From CAXMRP01 sp965216515 (GTDB taxonomy: Bacteria; Pseudomonadota; Alphaproteobacteria; Rhizobiales; Afifellaceae): 64,000 bases of DNA. Below the pieces are notes generated by a model. It was not told where the DNA came from. It made no database searches and saw only the letters and a program-made list of their open reading frames with translations. Each line of letters opens with the position of its first letter. The stretch's first letter is position 1. Of this stretch, positions 18,979 through 26,933 are shown piece by piece. Made by a program: the position numbers and the translations under genes. Location: the NCBI GenBank assembly GCA_965216515.1, contig OZ244173.1:3658001-3722000 (forward strand), read 5' to 3'.

Positions 18979-19914
18979 GTGAGCGAAGTAAGGCTGGAAA
19001 TCGCCGGAACACAAAGCGTTGATGTAGCCGGGGCCGATGTCGGTGACTATATCGCGCTGCTGAAGCCGCGCGTCATGTCACTGGTCGTCTTCACTGCGCT
19101 CGTCGGCATGGTTGCGGCACCTGGATCGCTACCGCCGGTCCTGGCGGCCGTCGCATTGCTGGCGATTGCCGTTGGCGCCGGCGCGTCCGGCGCGCTGAAC
19201 ATGTGGTACGACGCCGACATCGACGCCGTGATGGCACGCACGGCGGGACGCCCGGTCCCGGCTGGCCGGATCGGTGCCGACGAGGCGCTGGCCTTCGGAT
19301 TGGTCATGGCCGTTTTGTCGGTTCTCGTGCTCGGCGTTGCGATCAACTGGCTAGCCGCGGCCCTGCTGGCATTCACGATCTTTTTCTACGCCATTGTCTA
19401 CACCATGGTGCTGAAGCGCCGGACGGCCCAGAACATTGTCATCGGCGGTGCCGCCGGGGCGTTGCCGCCAGTCATCGGTTGGGTGGCGGTTTCCGGATCC
19501 CTGGCGGTCGAGCCGCTGGTTCTGTTTGCAATCATCTTCTTGTGGACTCCGCCGCATTTCTGGTCGCTGGCCCTGTTCAAGGTCGGCGACTATGCCAGGG
19601 CGGGCATTCCGATGTTGCCCAATGTTGCCGGCGATGTTGCGACCAGGCGTCAAATTCTCATCTATTCGATCGTGCTGGCAGCGGCTGGCATCGCGCCTTG
19701 GGTGTTGGGGATGGCAACGCCTTATTACGGAATGGCCGCCGCGGTGCTTGGCATCGAATTCGTTCGCAGGGCTGTCGCCGTTTGGCGGGACCGCCCCGGC
19801 AGCGGAAATCGCGCCGCCAGATCCTTGTTCGGCTATTCGATCATCTATCTGTTTGCCCTGTTCCTGGTCCTGCTGTGCGAATCCGTGGTGACACGGATGA
19901 TGGGTGGAACGTAG
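18979..19914 (+). CDS. ctaB: Heme O synthase (protoheme IX farnesyltransferase)
   Basis: UbiA-fold membrane enzyme that farnesylates heme B to heme O, the precursor of heme A used by CoxA. The 311-aa protein has about nine hydrophobic helices and the motifs NMWYDADIDAVMARTAGRPVP, YTMVLKRRTAQNIVIGG and WTPPHFWSLALF. The start is GTG at 18979, 18 bp after coxA, behind a GGTGG stretch. The same gene is also called cyoE. Confidence 0.95.
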   Translation: MSEVRLEIAGTQSVDVAGADVGDYIALLKPRVMSLVVFTALVGMVAAPGSLPPVLAAVALLAIAVGAGASGALNMWYDADIDAVMARTAGRPVPAGRIGADEALAFGLVMAVLSVLVLGVAINWLAAALLAFTIFFYAIVYTMVLKRRTAQNIVIGGAAGALPPVIGWVAVSGSLAVEPLVLFAIIFLWTPPHFWSLALFKVGDYARAGIPMLPNVAGDVATRRQILIYSIVLAAAGIAPWVLGMATPYYGMAAAVLGIEFVRRAVAVWRDRPGSGNRAARSLFGYSIIYLFALFLVLLCESVVTRMMGGT

Positions 19915-19917
19915 GGC

Positions 19918-20070
19918 ATGGCCGGCCCGCTGACGCTGACCGAGGAACAACAACGCCGCCGGCGTCGTCGGTCGGTTGCGATCGGTATCGGGCTCGCCGG
20001 GCTGGCGGTGCTTTTTTATCTCGTTACCGTTGCCAAACTTGGCAGCAATATCCTCAACCGGCCCTTGTGA
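19918..20070 (+). CDS. coxF: CoxF family small membrane protein
   Basis: A 50-aa protein easily missed by gene finders. It has an N-terminal tail with five arginines in a row (residues 13-17), one transmembrane helix (about 18-38) and the C-terminal signature KLGSNILNRPL. This arrangement and its place between ctaB and ctaG are characteristic of CoxF, a single-pass protein of the rhizobial oxidase cluster with no established activity, probably an assembly or accessory factor. ATG 19918 lies 3 bp after the ctaB stop, and the stop at 20070 is 4 bp before ctaG. Confidence 0.85.
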   Translation: MAGPLTLTEEQQRRRRRRSVAIGIGLAGLAVLFYLVTVAKLGSNILNRPL

Positions 20071-20074
20071 GACA

Positions 20075-20734
20075 ATGACCGCGATGCCCCCCCCACCGCG
20101 CGAACTGCCGACCGGACACGGTCACTCCGGCAATGCCCGCACCGCGTTCACGCTGGCGGGGGTCGTGGTGGCCATGGTTGGCATGGCCTATGCCGCCGTC
20201 CCGCTCTACGATCTGTTTTGCCGAACGACCGGATATGGCGGGACAACCCAACGTTCCGAGACCGGCGCCGACAGGATCATTGACCGCGAAATCGTCGTCC
20301 GATTCGATGCGAATGTCTCCGGGCTGCCCTGGGAATTTCGGCCTGTCCAGCCGCAAGTTCAGCTGAAAGCAGGCGAAACGGGCATTGCCACATTCGTTGC
20401 CGTGAACCGGTCGGATGTTGCGACCGCCGGATCGGCGACATTCAACGTAACGCCGGACGCGGCCGGGGCCTATTTTAACAAGATCGAGTGCTTTTGCTTC
20501 ACCCGCCAGGATCTTGAGCCAGGTGCGTCGGTTGAGATGGGCGTGCAGTTTTTCGTCGATCCGGCAATCGCCGAGGATGGCGATCTAGACGCGACACGGA
20601 CGATTACGCTGTCCTATTCGTTCTTCCCTGTTGCAAGCGGGAGCGAGGATCCGAAACCCGGCGGCTCCGTTGCGCGCTCGGCGGGACAACCGGTCGCGCA
20701 GACGGTGGCAGACGAACCCAATAGAAAGTTGTAG
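20075..20734 (+). CDS. ctaG: Cytochrome c oxidase assembly protein CtaG (Cox11 family)
   Basis: Copper chaperone that delivers copper to the CuB site of CoxA. The 219-aa protein is anchored by one N-terminal helix (about 25-42) with an immunoglobulin-like periplasmic domain. The copper-binding cysteines are in KIECFCF (C139 and C141), and a third conserved Cys lies just after the helix (C49 in DLFCR). The family's usual FxxDP motif is present as FFVDP. ATG 20075 is 4 bp after coxF and is chosen over the longer open frame that overlaps coxF. Confidence 0.95.
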   Translation: MTAMPPPPRELPTGHGHSGNARTAFTLAGVVVAMVGMAYAAVPLYDLFCRTTGYGGTTQRSETGADRIIDREIVVRFDANVSGLPWEFRPVQPQVQLKAGETGIATFVAVNRSDVATAGSATFNVTPDAAGAYFNKIECFCFTRQDLEPGASVEMGVQFFVDPAIAEDGDLDATRTITLSYSFFPVASGSEDPKPGGSVARSAGQPVAQTVADEPNRKL

Positions 20735-20806
20735 ACAGAACCGACGGCAATTGGGCACACCGGGCCCACCGATCCCAAAGGCCGCAAAGACTGAGAAGAG
20801 ACGGAT

Positions 20807-21640
20807 ATGGCAGACGCCCACGCACAAAAGCATGACTATCACCTGGTGGATCCGAGCCCGTGGCCGGCGATCGGGGCATTGTCCGCATTTTTGCTCGCCA
20901 TCGGCGTCATAAGCGCCATGCATGGTGCCAGCTGGGCGTGGATCGTTCCCGGCCTGATCGGTGTCGCCTATACGATGTTCGCCTGGTGGGCCGATGTCGT
21001 GAAGGAAGCCCATTCCGGACATCATACGCGCGTCGTGCAGATTCACCTGCGCTACGGGATGATCATGTTCATCGCCTCGGAGGTGATGTTCTTCGTTGCC
21101 TGGTTCTGGGCCTTTTTCGATGCAAGCCTCTTTGCCGGCGAGGCCATTCAGGTCGCCCGTGTCGAACATACCGGGGGGCATTGGCCGCCCGAGGGCACCC
21201 AGGTGTTCGATCCCTTTCATCTGCCGCTGCTGAATACGCTCATTCTTTTGACGTCCGGCACGACCGTCACCTGGGCGCACCATGCGCTGCTTCACAACAA
21301 CCGCAAGGGTTTGATCTGGGGTCTCTGGCTCACGATCATCCTGGGCGCGTTGTTCACAGGCGTGCAAGTTTACGAATATACCCATGCGGCTTTCGGATTT
21401 TCCGAAAACATCTACGGCGCCACGTTCTTTATGGCGACCGGCTTTCACGGCTTCCACGTGCTGGTGGGAACCATATTCCTGATCGTTTGCCTGATCCGCG
21501 CCTACAAGGGCCATTTCACGCCGGAGCAGCATTTTGGCTTCGAAGCCGCGGCGTGGTACTGGCATTTCGTTGATGTTGTCTGGTTGTTCCTCTTCTTCTG
21601 CATCTATGTTTGGGGTTCAGCCGGCGCATCGGTTCACTAA
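20807..21640 (+). CDS. coxC: Cytochrome c oxidase subunit III
   Basis: Seven-helix subunit of the aa3 oxidase that stabilises the catalytic core and binds lipid. The protein is 277 aa: an N-terminal HDYHLVDPSPWPAI (typical), ADVVKEAHSGHHT, IASEVMFFVAWFWAFF, GTTVTWAHHALLHN and the C-terminal FEAAAWYWHFVDVVWLFLF. It follows ctaG after a 72-bp gap. No hairpin is obvious there, so it probably belongs to the same transcript. Confidence 0.97.
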   Translation: MADAHAQKHDYHLVDPSPWPAIGALSAFLLAIGVISAMHGASWAWIVPGLIGVAYTMFAWWADVVKEAHSGHHTRVVQIHLRYGMIMFIASEVMFFVAWFWAFFDASLFAGEAIQVARVEHTGGHWPPEGTQVFDPFHLPLLNTLILLTSGTTVTWAHHALLHNNRKGLIWGLWLTIILGALFTGVQVYEYTHAAFGFSENIYGATFFMATGFHGFHVLVGTIFLIVCLIRAYKGHFTPEQHFGFEAAAWYWHFVDVVWLFLFFCIYVWGSAGASVH

Positions 21641-21713
21641 CGGGAATAGCCCTGTCAAATCGCCGGCGGCGAATCGCCCTCTGTGCCGCTGCGAAGGGCC
21701 GGCGACGGACGCC

Positions 21714-22103
21714 ATGAACACCAGACCGTCTGCTCACTATCCGCCGCAGGAACCCCTTGCGATTGGATTGCGGGGCCGTTGCCCGCGTTGCGGGCAGGGG
21801 CGGCTTTTTACGGGATATCTGGTTCTGGCGCCGTCCTGTCGTGCCTGCGGCCTGGATTTCGGATTTGCCGATTCCGCCGACGGGCCCGCGGTTTTCGTCA
21901 TATTGATCGTCGGTTTCATTGTTGCCGGGTCGGCTCTGGTCTTCGAACTGGCGGTTGGACCGCCGATTTGGGTCCACGCGCTTCTGTGGGTGCCGCTGAT
22001 CCTTGTCCTGTCCTTTGGCACGCTGCGGCCGTTTAAGGGGATCCTGATCGCCTTGCAATATGTGAACAAGGCACGTGAGGGCGAACTGGACCGGTCCGGT
22101 TAG
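21714..22103 (+). CDS. DUF983 membrane protein with zinc-ribbon-like motif
   Basis: A 129-aa protein with two Cys pairs (CPRCGQGRLF and CRACGLDF) followed by two transmembrane helices (about 60-80 and 85-105). This is the DUF983 layout: a rubredoxin- or zinc-ribbon-like knuckle on a membrane anchor. The function is unknown. Genes of this family sit regularly between coxC and surf1 in alphaproteobacteria, suggesting a role in oxidase assembly. Its stop codon directly abuts the surf1 start codon. Confidence 0.85.
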   Translation: MNTRPSAHYPPQEPLAIGLRGRCPRCGQGRLFTGYLVLAPSCRACGLDFGFADSADGPAVFVILIVGFIVAGSALVFELAVGPPIWVHALLWVPLILVLSFGTLRPFKGILIALQYVNKAREGELDRSG

Positions 22104-22868
22104 ATGCCGGTCCGGCGTTCCCGGTCAGGGGGCATCGTGGCGCTCGCGGTCCCGGCGATCGTGGTGTTTGCCATCCTGGTGTCGTTGGGCAACTGGCAAT
22201 TGCGCCGCCTTGCCTGGAAGCAGGCATTGATCGAATCGGTGGAAACCAGACCCGGTATGCCGCCGATCGCTATCCCGTCGGTGGCCGAATGGGACGCCTT
22301 CGATGTCGAGGCAAGCCTGTATCGGCGGCTAAAACTTGAAGGCCGATTCGATCATGACGCGGAAGCTTGGGTATTTACCCATCTGCCCGATCCCCAAGGC
22401 CGGTTCGGCGGACCGGGATTCTGGATTGTCACACCGATGATCCTGTCCGACGGCGGCACGGTCTGGGTCAATCGCGGTTTCGCACCGGACGGCCGCCACC
22501 GGGTCGCGGACCGCAACGGGAATCCGCCGGCCGGACCGGCCGGTATTGTCGAAGTCATGGGGCTCATCCGCCCCGACGAAAGCCGTAGCTTCGCCACGCC
22601 CGACGACACACCGGAGAAAAACATCTTCTATGCCCGCAACATCGCGGCGCTTTCCGCCGCCAAGGGATTGCGGCCGCCGGTTGCGCCGTTCACTGTCGAC
22701 CTGCTGGCCAAATGGACGCCGCCATCCGGTTTGCCGCAAGCCGGCGAGACGCGCAGCCGCTATCCCAACAGTCATCTGCAATATGCACTGACCTGGTATG
22801 GCCTGGCGGCTGCGTTGGTTGTTGTGTTTTGCCTGTTTGCATGGCGGCAGTGGCACCATAGTGCTTGA
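22104..22868 (+). CDS. surf1: SURF1 family oxidase assembly protein
   Basis: Inner-membrane protein that assists heme A insertion into cytochrome oxidase. The 254-aa protein has the family hairpin topology: one helix near the N-terminus (about 10-30) ending GNWQLRRLAWK, a large periplasmic loop with GFWIVTPMILSDGGTVWVN, and a second helix (about 228-245) preceded by YPNSHLQYALTWYGLA. It begins at the base after the DUF983 stop, indicating coupled translation. It completes the oxidase assembly set with ctaB, coxF and ctaG. Confidence 0.93.
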   Translation: MPVRRSRSGGIVALAVPAIVVFAILVSLGNWQLRRLAWKQALIESVETRPGMPPIAIPSVAEWDAFDVEASLYRRLKLEGRFDHDAEAWVFTHLPDPQGRFGGPGFWIVTPMILSDGGTVWVNRGFAPDGRHRVADRNGNPPAGPAGIVEVMGLIRPDESRSFATPDDTPEKNIFYARNIAALSAAKGLRPPVAPFTVDLLAKWTPPSGLPQAGETRSRYPNSHLQYALTWYGLAAALVVVFCLFAWRQWHHSA

Positions 22869-22900
22869 CGCCGGCAATGCGCCGATCCTAAGTCCCGCCA

Positions 22901-23869
22901 ATGCAAAACCCGTCCGACATGCCGCAACTGACGATCTTTCTCTGCGCCCCGCGCGGCTTTTGCGCTGGCGTTGACCGCGCCATACAGATTGTGGAGGAGG
23001 CGTTGCGGCGCCACGGTGCGCCTGTCTATGTCCGCCATGAGATTGTGCACAACCGGTATGTTGTCGACAGTTTACGGAAGAAGGGGGCGGTTTTCGTCGA
23101 AGAGCTCGACGAAATTCCCGATACCGGTCAGCCGGTCATCTTCTCCGCGCACGGCGTGCCAAAATGCGTGCCGGAAGCTGCGGCAGCCCGCAATCTCTTC
23201 TATCTTGATGCCACATGCCCCTTGGTCTCCAAGGTTCACAAGGAAGCGATGCTGCACCACCGCCGAGGCCGGGAAATCGTTCTGATCGGGCACCGCGGAC
23301 ACCCGGAAGTCGAAGGCACGATGGGCCAGCTGCCGGCCGGTGCGGTGCAACTCGTGGAGACGGTCGCCGACGCGAAGCGCTTCCAGCCACGCGATCCGGC
23401 AAGGCTTGCCTGGATTACCCAGACGACCCTCTCCGTCGACGACACCGCCGATATCGTCGCCGTCCTGGAACACCGGTTTTCAGACATCGTTCGCCCCCAC
23501 AAGGATGACATCTGCTATGCGACCACCAATCGCCAGGAAGCGGTGAAGGCCGTGGCGCCCGGCGTCGCGGCGATGATTGTCGTCGGCGCGCCCAATTCAT
23601 CCAACTCCCAGCGCTTGCGGGAGGTCGCTGAACGCGCCGGCTGCGCCAGGGCCGTGCTTATCCAGCGCGCCGCCGATATCGACTGGGCGGACTTCTCGAA
23701 TATCCGGACACTCGGCGTGACGGCCGGCGCTTCTGCGCCCGAAACGCTGGTCGAGGAGGTGATCGAAGCCTTTGCCGCCCGCTATCATGTGACGGTCGAG
23801 ACCGTCACGACCGCAGATGAGGATGTGATGTTCATGCTGCCCAAGTCGCTGCGCGACACGGCTGCCTGA
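22901..23869 (+). CDS. ispH: 4-hydroxy-3-methylbut-2-enyl diphosphate reductase
   Basis: Last enzyme of the MEP isoprenoid pathway, producing IPP and DMAPP in the cytosol. The 322-aa protein has the three conserved iron-sulfur cysteines in APRGFCAGVDRA (C21), LDATCPLV and DDICYATTNRQ, the substrate-binding HEIVHN and SAHGV, and PNSSNSQRL. It links the preceding heme/oxidase genes to isoprenoid supply; its products feed IspB (61658), UbiA and CtaB. It starts 32 bp after surf1. Confidence 0.97.
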   Translation: MQNPSDMPQLTIFLCAPRGFCAGVDRAIQIVEEALRRHGAPVYVRHEIVHNRYVVDSLRKKGAVFVEELDEIPDTGQPVIFSAHGVPKCVPEAAAARNLFYLDATCPLVSKVHKEAMLHHRRGREIVLIGHRGHPEVEGTMGQLPAGAVQLVETVADAKRFQPRDPARLAWITQTTLSVDDTADIVAVLEHRFSDIVRPHKDDICYATTNRQEAVKAVAPGVAAMIVVGAPNSSNSQRLREVAERAGCARAVLIQRAADIDWADFSNIRTLGVTAGASAPETLVEEVIEAFAARYHVTVETVTTADEDVMFMLPKSLRDTAA

Positions 23870-23881
23870 TCTGCGATCGCC

Positions 23882-24847
23882 ATGGCCGTATATACCGATG
23901 TTTCCGACACCGAGCTCGGCGCTTTCCTGGCAGCCTATGATCTTGGATCGATGCTGGCGTTCAAGGGCATTGCCGAGGGCGTGGAGAATTCCAACTATCT
24001 GCTTCATACCGATGCCGGCTATTTCATCGTGACGCTCTATGAAAAGCGTGTCGATGAGGCTGATTTGCCCTTCTTTCTCGGCCTCATGGAGCATCTCAAC
24101 GGACAAGGCATTTCCTGCCCGCTGCCGGTTCGCGCCCGCGACGGCAAAGCGCTTCGCCGCCTTGCCGGCCGCCCGGCTGTCATTGTTGGTTTTCTCGACG
24201 GCATGTGGGTGCGGCGGCCGAAACCGGCCCATTGCGCCGCCGTGGGAATGGCGCTCGCCGCCATGCACGAAGCAGGAAAGGGATACGCCCTGCGCCGGGA
24301 AAATGCGCTCTCCCGGGATCATTGGCGCGGCCTGTTCCAGCCCGCGCGAGACGCCGCGGATACGGTAAAACCGGGCCTCGCCGCGTTGATAGACGGCGAG
24401 CTTGACGCATTGGACAGGCTCTGGCCGGGGGATCTGCCGGAAGGCATTATCCATGCCGATCTTTTCCCGGACAATGTGTTCTTCCTGAAAGACAAACTGT
24501 CGGGCGTGATCGACTTTTATTTCGCCTGCAACGACAGCCTTGCCTACGATATCGCCATTTGCCTGAATGCCTGGTGCTTCGAACCCGACAGCAGCTTCAA
24601 CGTCACCAACGCGCGGGCGCTCCTGAATGCCTATCAGGCCGGCCGGCCGTTGACGGAAGCCGAGCGCGATGCCCTGCCGGTTCTGGCGCGCGGCGCGGCC
24701 CTGCGATTTCTTCTGACCCGGCTCCATGACTGGCTGGCGGTCCCCGACGGTGCGCTGGTGACGCCGAAGGATCCGATGGAATATGTCACCAAACTTCGGT
24801 TCCACCAGAATGTGGCAAGCGCAGCCGACTATGGGATCGATCTGTAG
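23882..24847 (+). CDS. thrB: Homoserine kinase (APH-fold type)
   Basis: Phosphorylates homoserine on the way to threonine; the product is used by threonine synthase (thrC at 31811). The 321-aa protein has the aminoglycoside-phosphotransferase fold rather than the GHMP fold of E. coli ThrB. It starts AVYTDVSDTELGAFL, with VENSNYLLHTDAGYFIVTLYE for nucleotide binding and the catalytic loop IIHADLFPDNVFF followed by GVIDFYF. It starts 12 bp after ispH and its stop abuts rnhA. Confidence 0.93.
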   Translation: MAVYTDVSDTELGAFLAAYDLGSMLAFKGIAEGVENSNYLLHTDAGYFIVTLYEKRVDEADLPFFLGLMEHLNGQGISCPLPVRARDGKALRRLAGRPAVIVGFLDGMWVRRPKPAHCAAVGMALAAMHEAGKGYALRRENALSRDHWRGLFQPARDAADTVKPGLAALIDGELDALDRLWPGDLPEGIIHADLFPDNVFFLKDKLSGVIDFYFACNDSLAYDIAICLNAWCFEPDSSFNVTNARALLNAYQAGRPLTEAERDALPVLARGAALRFLLTRLHDWLAVPDGALVTPKDPMEYVTKLRFHQNVASAADYGIDL

Positions 24848-25297
24848 ATGACGGAAAACGACCGGATCACTGTCCACACCGATGGCGCATGCTCCGGCAA
24901 TCCCGGCCCCGGCGGGTGGGCGGCAATCTTGCAGTTCAGGGGCCGTGAGCGGGAACTGTCGGGCGGCGACGTTTTGACCACCAACAACAAAATGGAGCTG
25001 ACCGCCGCCATTGAGGCTCTGCGGGCGCTGAAACGCCCCTGTACCGTCGACCTCTATACCGATAGCACATATGTTCGCGACGGCATCACGTCGTGGATCG
25101 ACAGATGGAAGGTCAACGGCTGGAAAACCGCCGCGAAAAAGCCGGTCAAGAATGCCGAACTCTGGCAGGCGCTCGAAGCGGAAATGGCCCGCCATGACGT
25201 GACGTGGCACTGGGTCCGCGGCCACGCCGGCGATGACTTGAACGAACGGGCCGATCAGCTCGCCAGGGAGGCAATGGCGCCCTACAAGGTTCTGTAG
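24848..25297 (+). CDS. rnhA: Ribonuclease HI
   Basis: Degrades RNA in RNA-DNA hybrids (primers, R-loops). The 149-aa protein carries the full catalytic carboxylate set D12 (HTDGACSGNPGPGG), E50 (NNKMEL), D72 (YTDSTYV) and D136 (NERADQLA), with the conserved His-containing WVRGHAGDDLNE. The initiation codon immediately follows the thrB stop, so thrB-rnhA translation is coupled, as in many Hyphomicrobiales. A second RNase H, rnhB, is at 51366. Confidence 0.97.
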   Translation: MTENDRITVHTDGACSGNPGPGGWAAILQFRGRERELSGGDVLTTNNKMELTAAIEALRALKRPCTVDLYTDSTYVRDGITSWIDRWKVNGWKTAAKKPVKNAELWQALEAEMARHDVTWHWVRGHAGDDLNERADQLAREAMAPYKVL

Positions 25298-25353
25298 CCG
25301 CTCAAGATCCCGACGGTCGGCGCCGTCCATCGTGAACCGGGTGAAGTCAACGG

Positions 25354-26175
25354 CTAGTCGCCGATCTTTACCGATCGAGCAATGGCCTGACCGGTTGTCG
25401 CGGCGACGAACCGGAACATTTGGCCTGTTGCCGTCGCGCCTTTGGGCATGCCCTCCAGGGCTTGCGTGAATATCCGCGTTGTCCCCTCGCGTGACACGAA
25501 CTCGGGTTGCTGGAGATACCAGCCCGCCGGGGGTACGGAAAACAGGTCGGCCTGTTCGTCATCAGGAACCACAACGCGTATGGTGAGCTTGTCTTGAGCG
25601 GTTTGCGAAACCGCCAGGTCAAATTGGCCGGGCACCGGCCGGCCCGGCAGGCTGGCGCGGGACTGGTCGATCGAAATCCGTGCCAGCGGCGTATCCGCCA
25701 TGCCCGGTGTGAATGTAAGCCGGGCGTCGGATTTCACGGGGATACAGATCGTATCGCACACGCCGTAAAAGGCGTTGACGGCCAATTCGACAGCTTCGCC
25801 GGGCCGTTTGGGTTGGATGGCAAGCGGAAACACCACCTGGTCGAAATAGACCAACGAGAGGCCGCCTTCTTCGTCAACATATCTTTGCGGCACCGGCCAT
25901 TCGACATCGACGGTCTTTATGTTTTTTGACGCGGAGAAATCGAAAAGTGGCGGAACACCCACATCGCCGGGAACACGCCAGTAGGTGTGCCACCCGCGGT
26001 CCATCTGGATTTCGATGCCGCCGGCCAGCGCACCCGACGGCATATCCGCCAGCAGGAGGCGGAACCGCGATGCATGGTCGACAACCCACTCCGATTCCGC
26101 GGCGACCAGTGGCTGCGGAACCGCAAGCCCAACGAAAGCGAGTGCCAGCAACGGCTGCCTGAGTTTGAATTTCAT
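25354..26175 (-). CDS. Exported stand-alone DsbD N-terminal-domain protein
   Basis: A 273-aa periplasmic protein: signal peptide (MKFKLRQPLLALAF to LVAA), then a domain like the N-terminal part of protein-disulfide reductase DsbD, with WHTYWRVPGDVGVPP, YGVCDTICIPV (a Cys pair spaced C-x3-C, as in DsbD-alpha) and a second immunoglobulin-like half. The eight-helix membrane domain and C-terminal thioredoxin domain of DsbD are absent and not encoded nearby. It may pass electrons from a CcdA-like partner elsewhere or act in copper resistance or cytochrome maturation. MKFKL (26175) was chosen as start because the signal peptide begins there. Confidence 0.75.
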   Translation of the reverse strand: MKFKLRQPLLALAFVGLAVPQPLVAAESEWVVDHASRFRLLLADMPSGALAGGIEIQMDRGWHTYWRVPGDVGVPPLFDFSASKNIKTVDVEWPVPQRYVDEEGGLSLVYFDQVVFPLAIQPKRPGEAVELAVNAFYGVCDTICIPVKSDARLTFTPGMADTPLARISIDQSRASLPGRPVPGQFDLAVSQTAQDKLTIRVVVPDDEQADLFSVPPAGWYLQQPEFVSREGTTRIFTQALEGMPKGATATGQMFRFVAATTGQAIARSVKIGD

Positions 26176-26300
26176 GCGACCCATATAGTCCAGCTTCGTT
26201 GTCAAATCTCGAATGGAAAAGTGACATCACTTCATATGGTCGTGAAGGCCGTGCCAACTTGCCGCTTGTTTGCTGGTGCCCGGCAACGCTAATAAATCCC

Positions 26301-26927
26301 ATGGCCGAACAACCGCCGGGTTCAAAAATCTTGCCCCACGATCCGGGCGCCCCCAAATCCGGGTATCTGAGTGGACGTGTCCTGATCGCCATGCCGCAAA
26401 TGGCCGACGAGCGTTTTGCCGGCAGCCTGATCTATCTGTGCGCACATTCCGAAGACGGTGCGATGGGCATTGTCGTCAACCGAATTTTGCATGATCTGGA
26501 CTTCGCCGAACTGCTGCGGCAGTTGGAGATTGATATTCCCGAAGATCGCCTGCCGGCGACTGACAAAATCCGCATTCACCGCGGCGGACCGGTGGAGACC
26601 GGCCGGGGATTCGTTCTTCACACGTCCGACTATGCGGCGGAGAAGGCAACCTTGGAGATTTCCGACGGGATCAGCCTGACGGCGACCCTGGACATATTAC
26701 GCGCCATCGCCGTTGGATCCGGGCCGGAGAAGATGCTCCTTGCGCTCGGTTATGCCGGTTGGGCACCAGGTCAGCTGGAAGGCGAAATCCAGGCAAACGG
26801 CTGGTTGATCTGCGATTCCGATTCGGCAATCTTGTTCGACAACGAAGTCGACGAACGCTATGGGCATGCGCTCGGCAAACTGGGTATCGATCCGGGGATG
26901 CTGTCGATGGAGGGCGGCCACGCCTGA
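26301..26927 (+). CDS. YqgE/AlgH family protein (UPF0301)
   Basis: A 208-aa cytosolic protein of unknown biochemical role. The family pattern is clear: SGRVLIAMPQM, FAGSLIYLCAHSEDGAMGIVVNR, HRGGPVETGRGFVLH, and GYAGWAPGQLEGEIQANGWL. AlgH was linked to alginate regulation in Pseudomonas, but this does not transfer. ATG 26301 begins the conserved part; the longer open frame upstream overlaps the promoter region shared with the divergent DsbD-domain gene. It ends 6 bp before the convergent EAL gene. Confidence 0.9.
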   Translation: MAEQPPGSKILPHDPGAPKSGYLSGRVLIAMPQMADERFAGSLIYLCAHSEDGAMGIVVNRILHDLDFAELLRQLEIDIPEDRLPATDKIRIHRGGPVETGRGFVLHTSDYAAEKATLEISDGISLTATLDILRAIAVGSGPEKMLLALGYAGWAPGQLEGEIQANGWLICDSDSAILFDNEVDERYGHALGKLGIDPGMLSMEGGHA

Positions 26928-26933
26928 AACGTG

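Noticed and set aside
23597..25330. 577-aa open frame antisense to ispH, thrB and rnhA
   Set aside because: Three conserved + strand enzymes occupy this interval with full catalytic motifs; the antisense frame crosses their boundaries.
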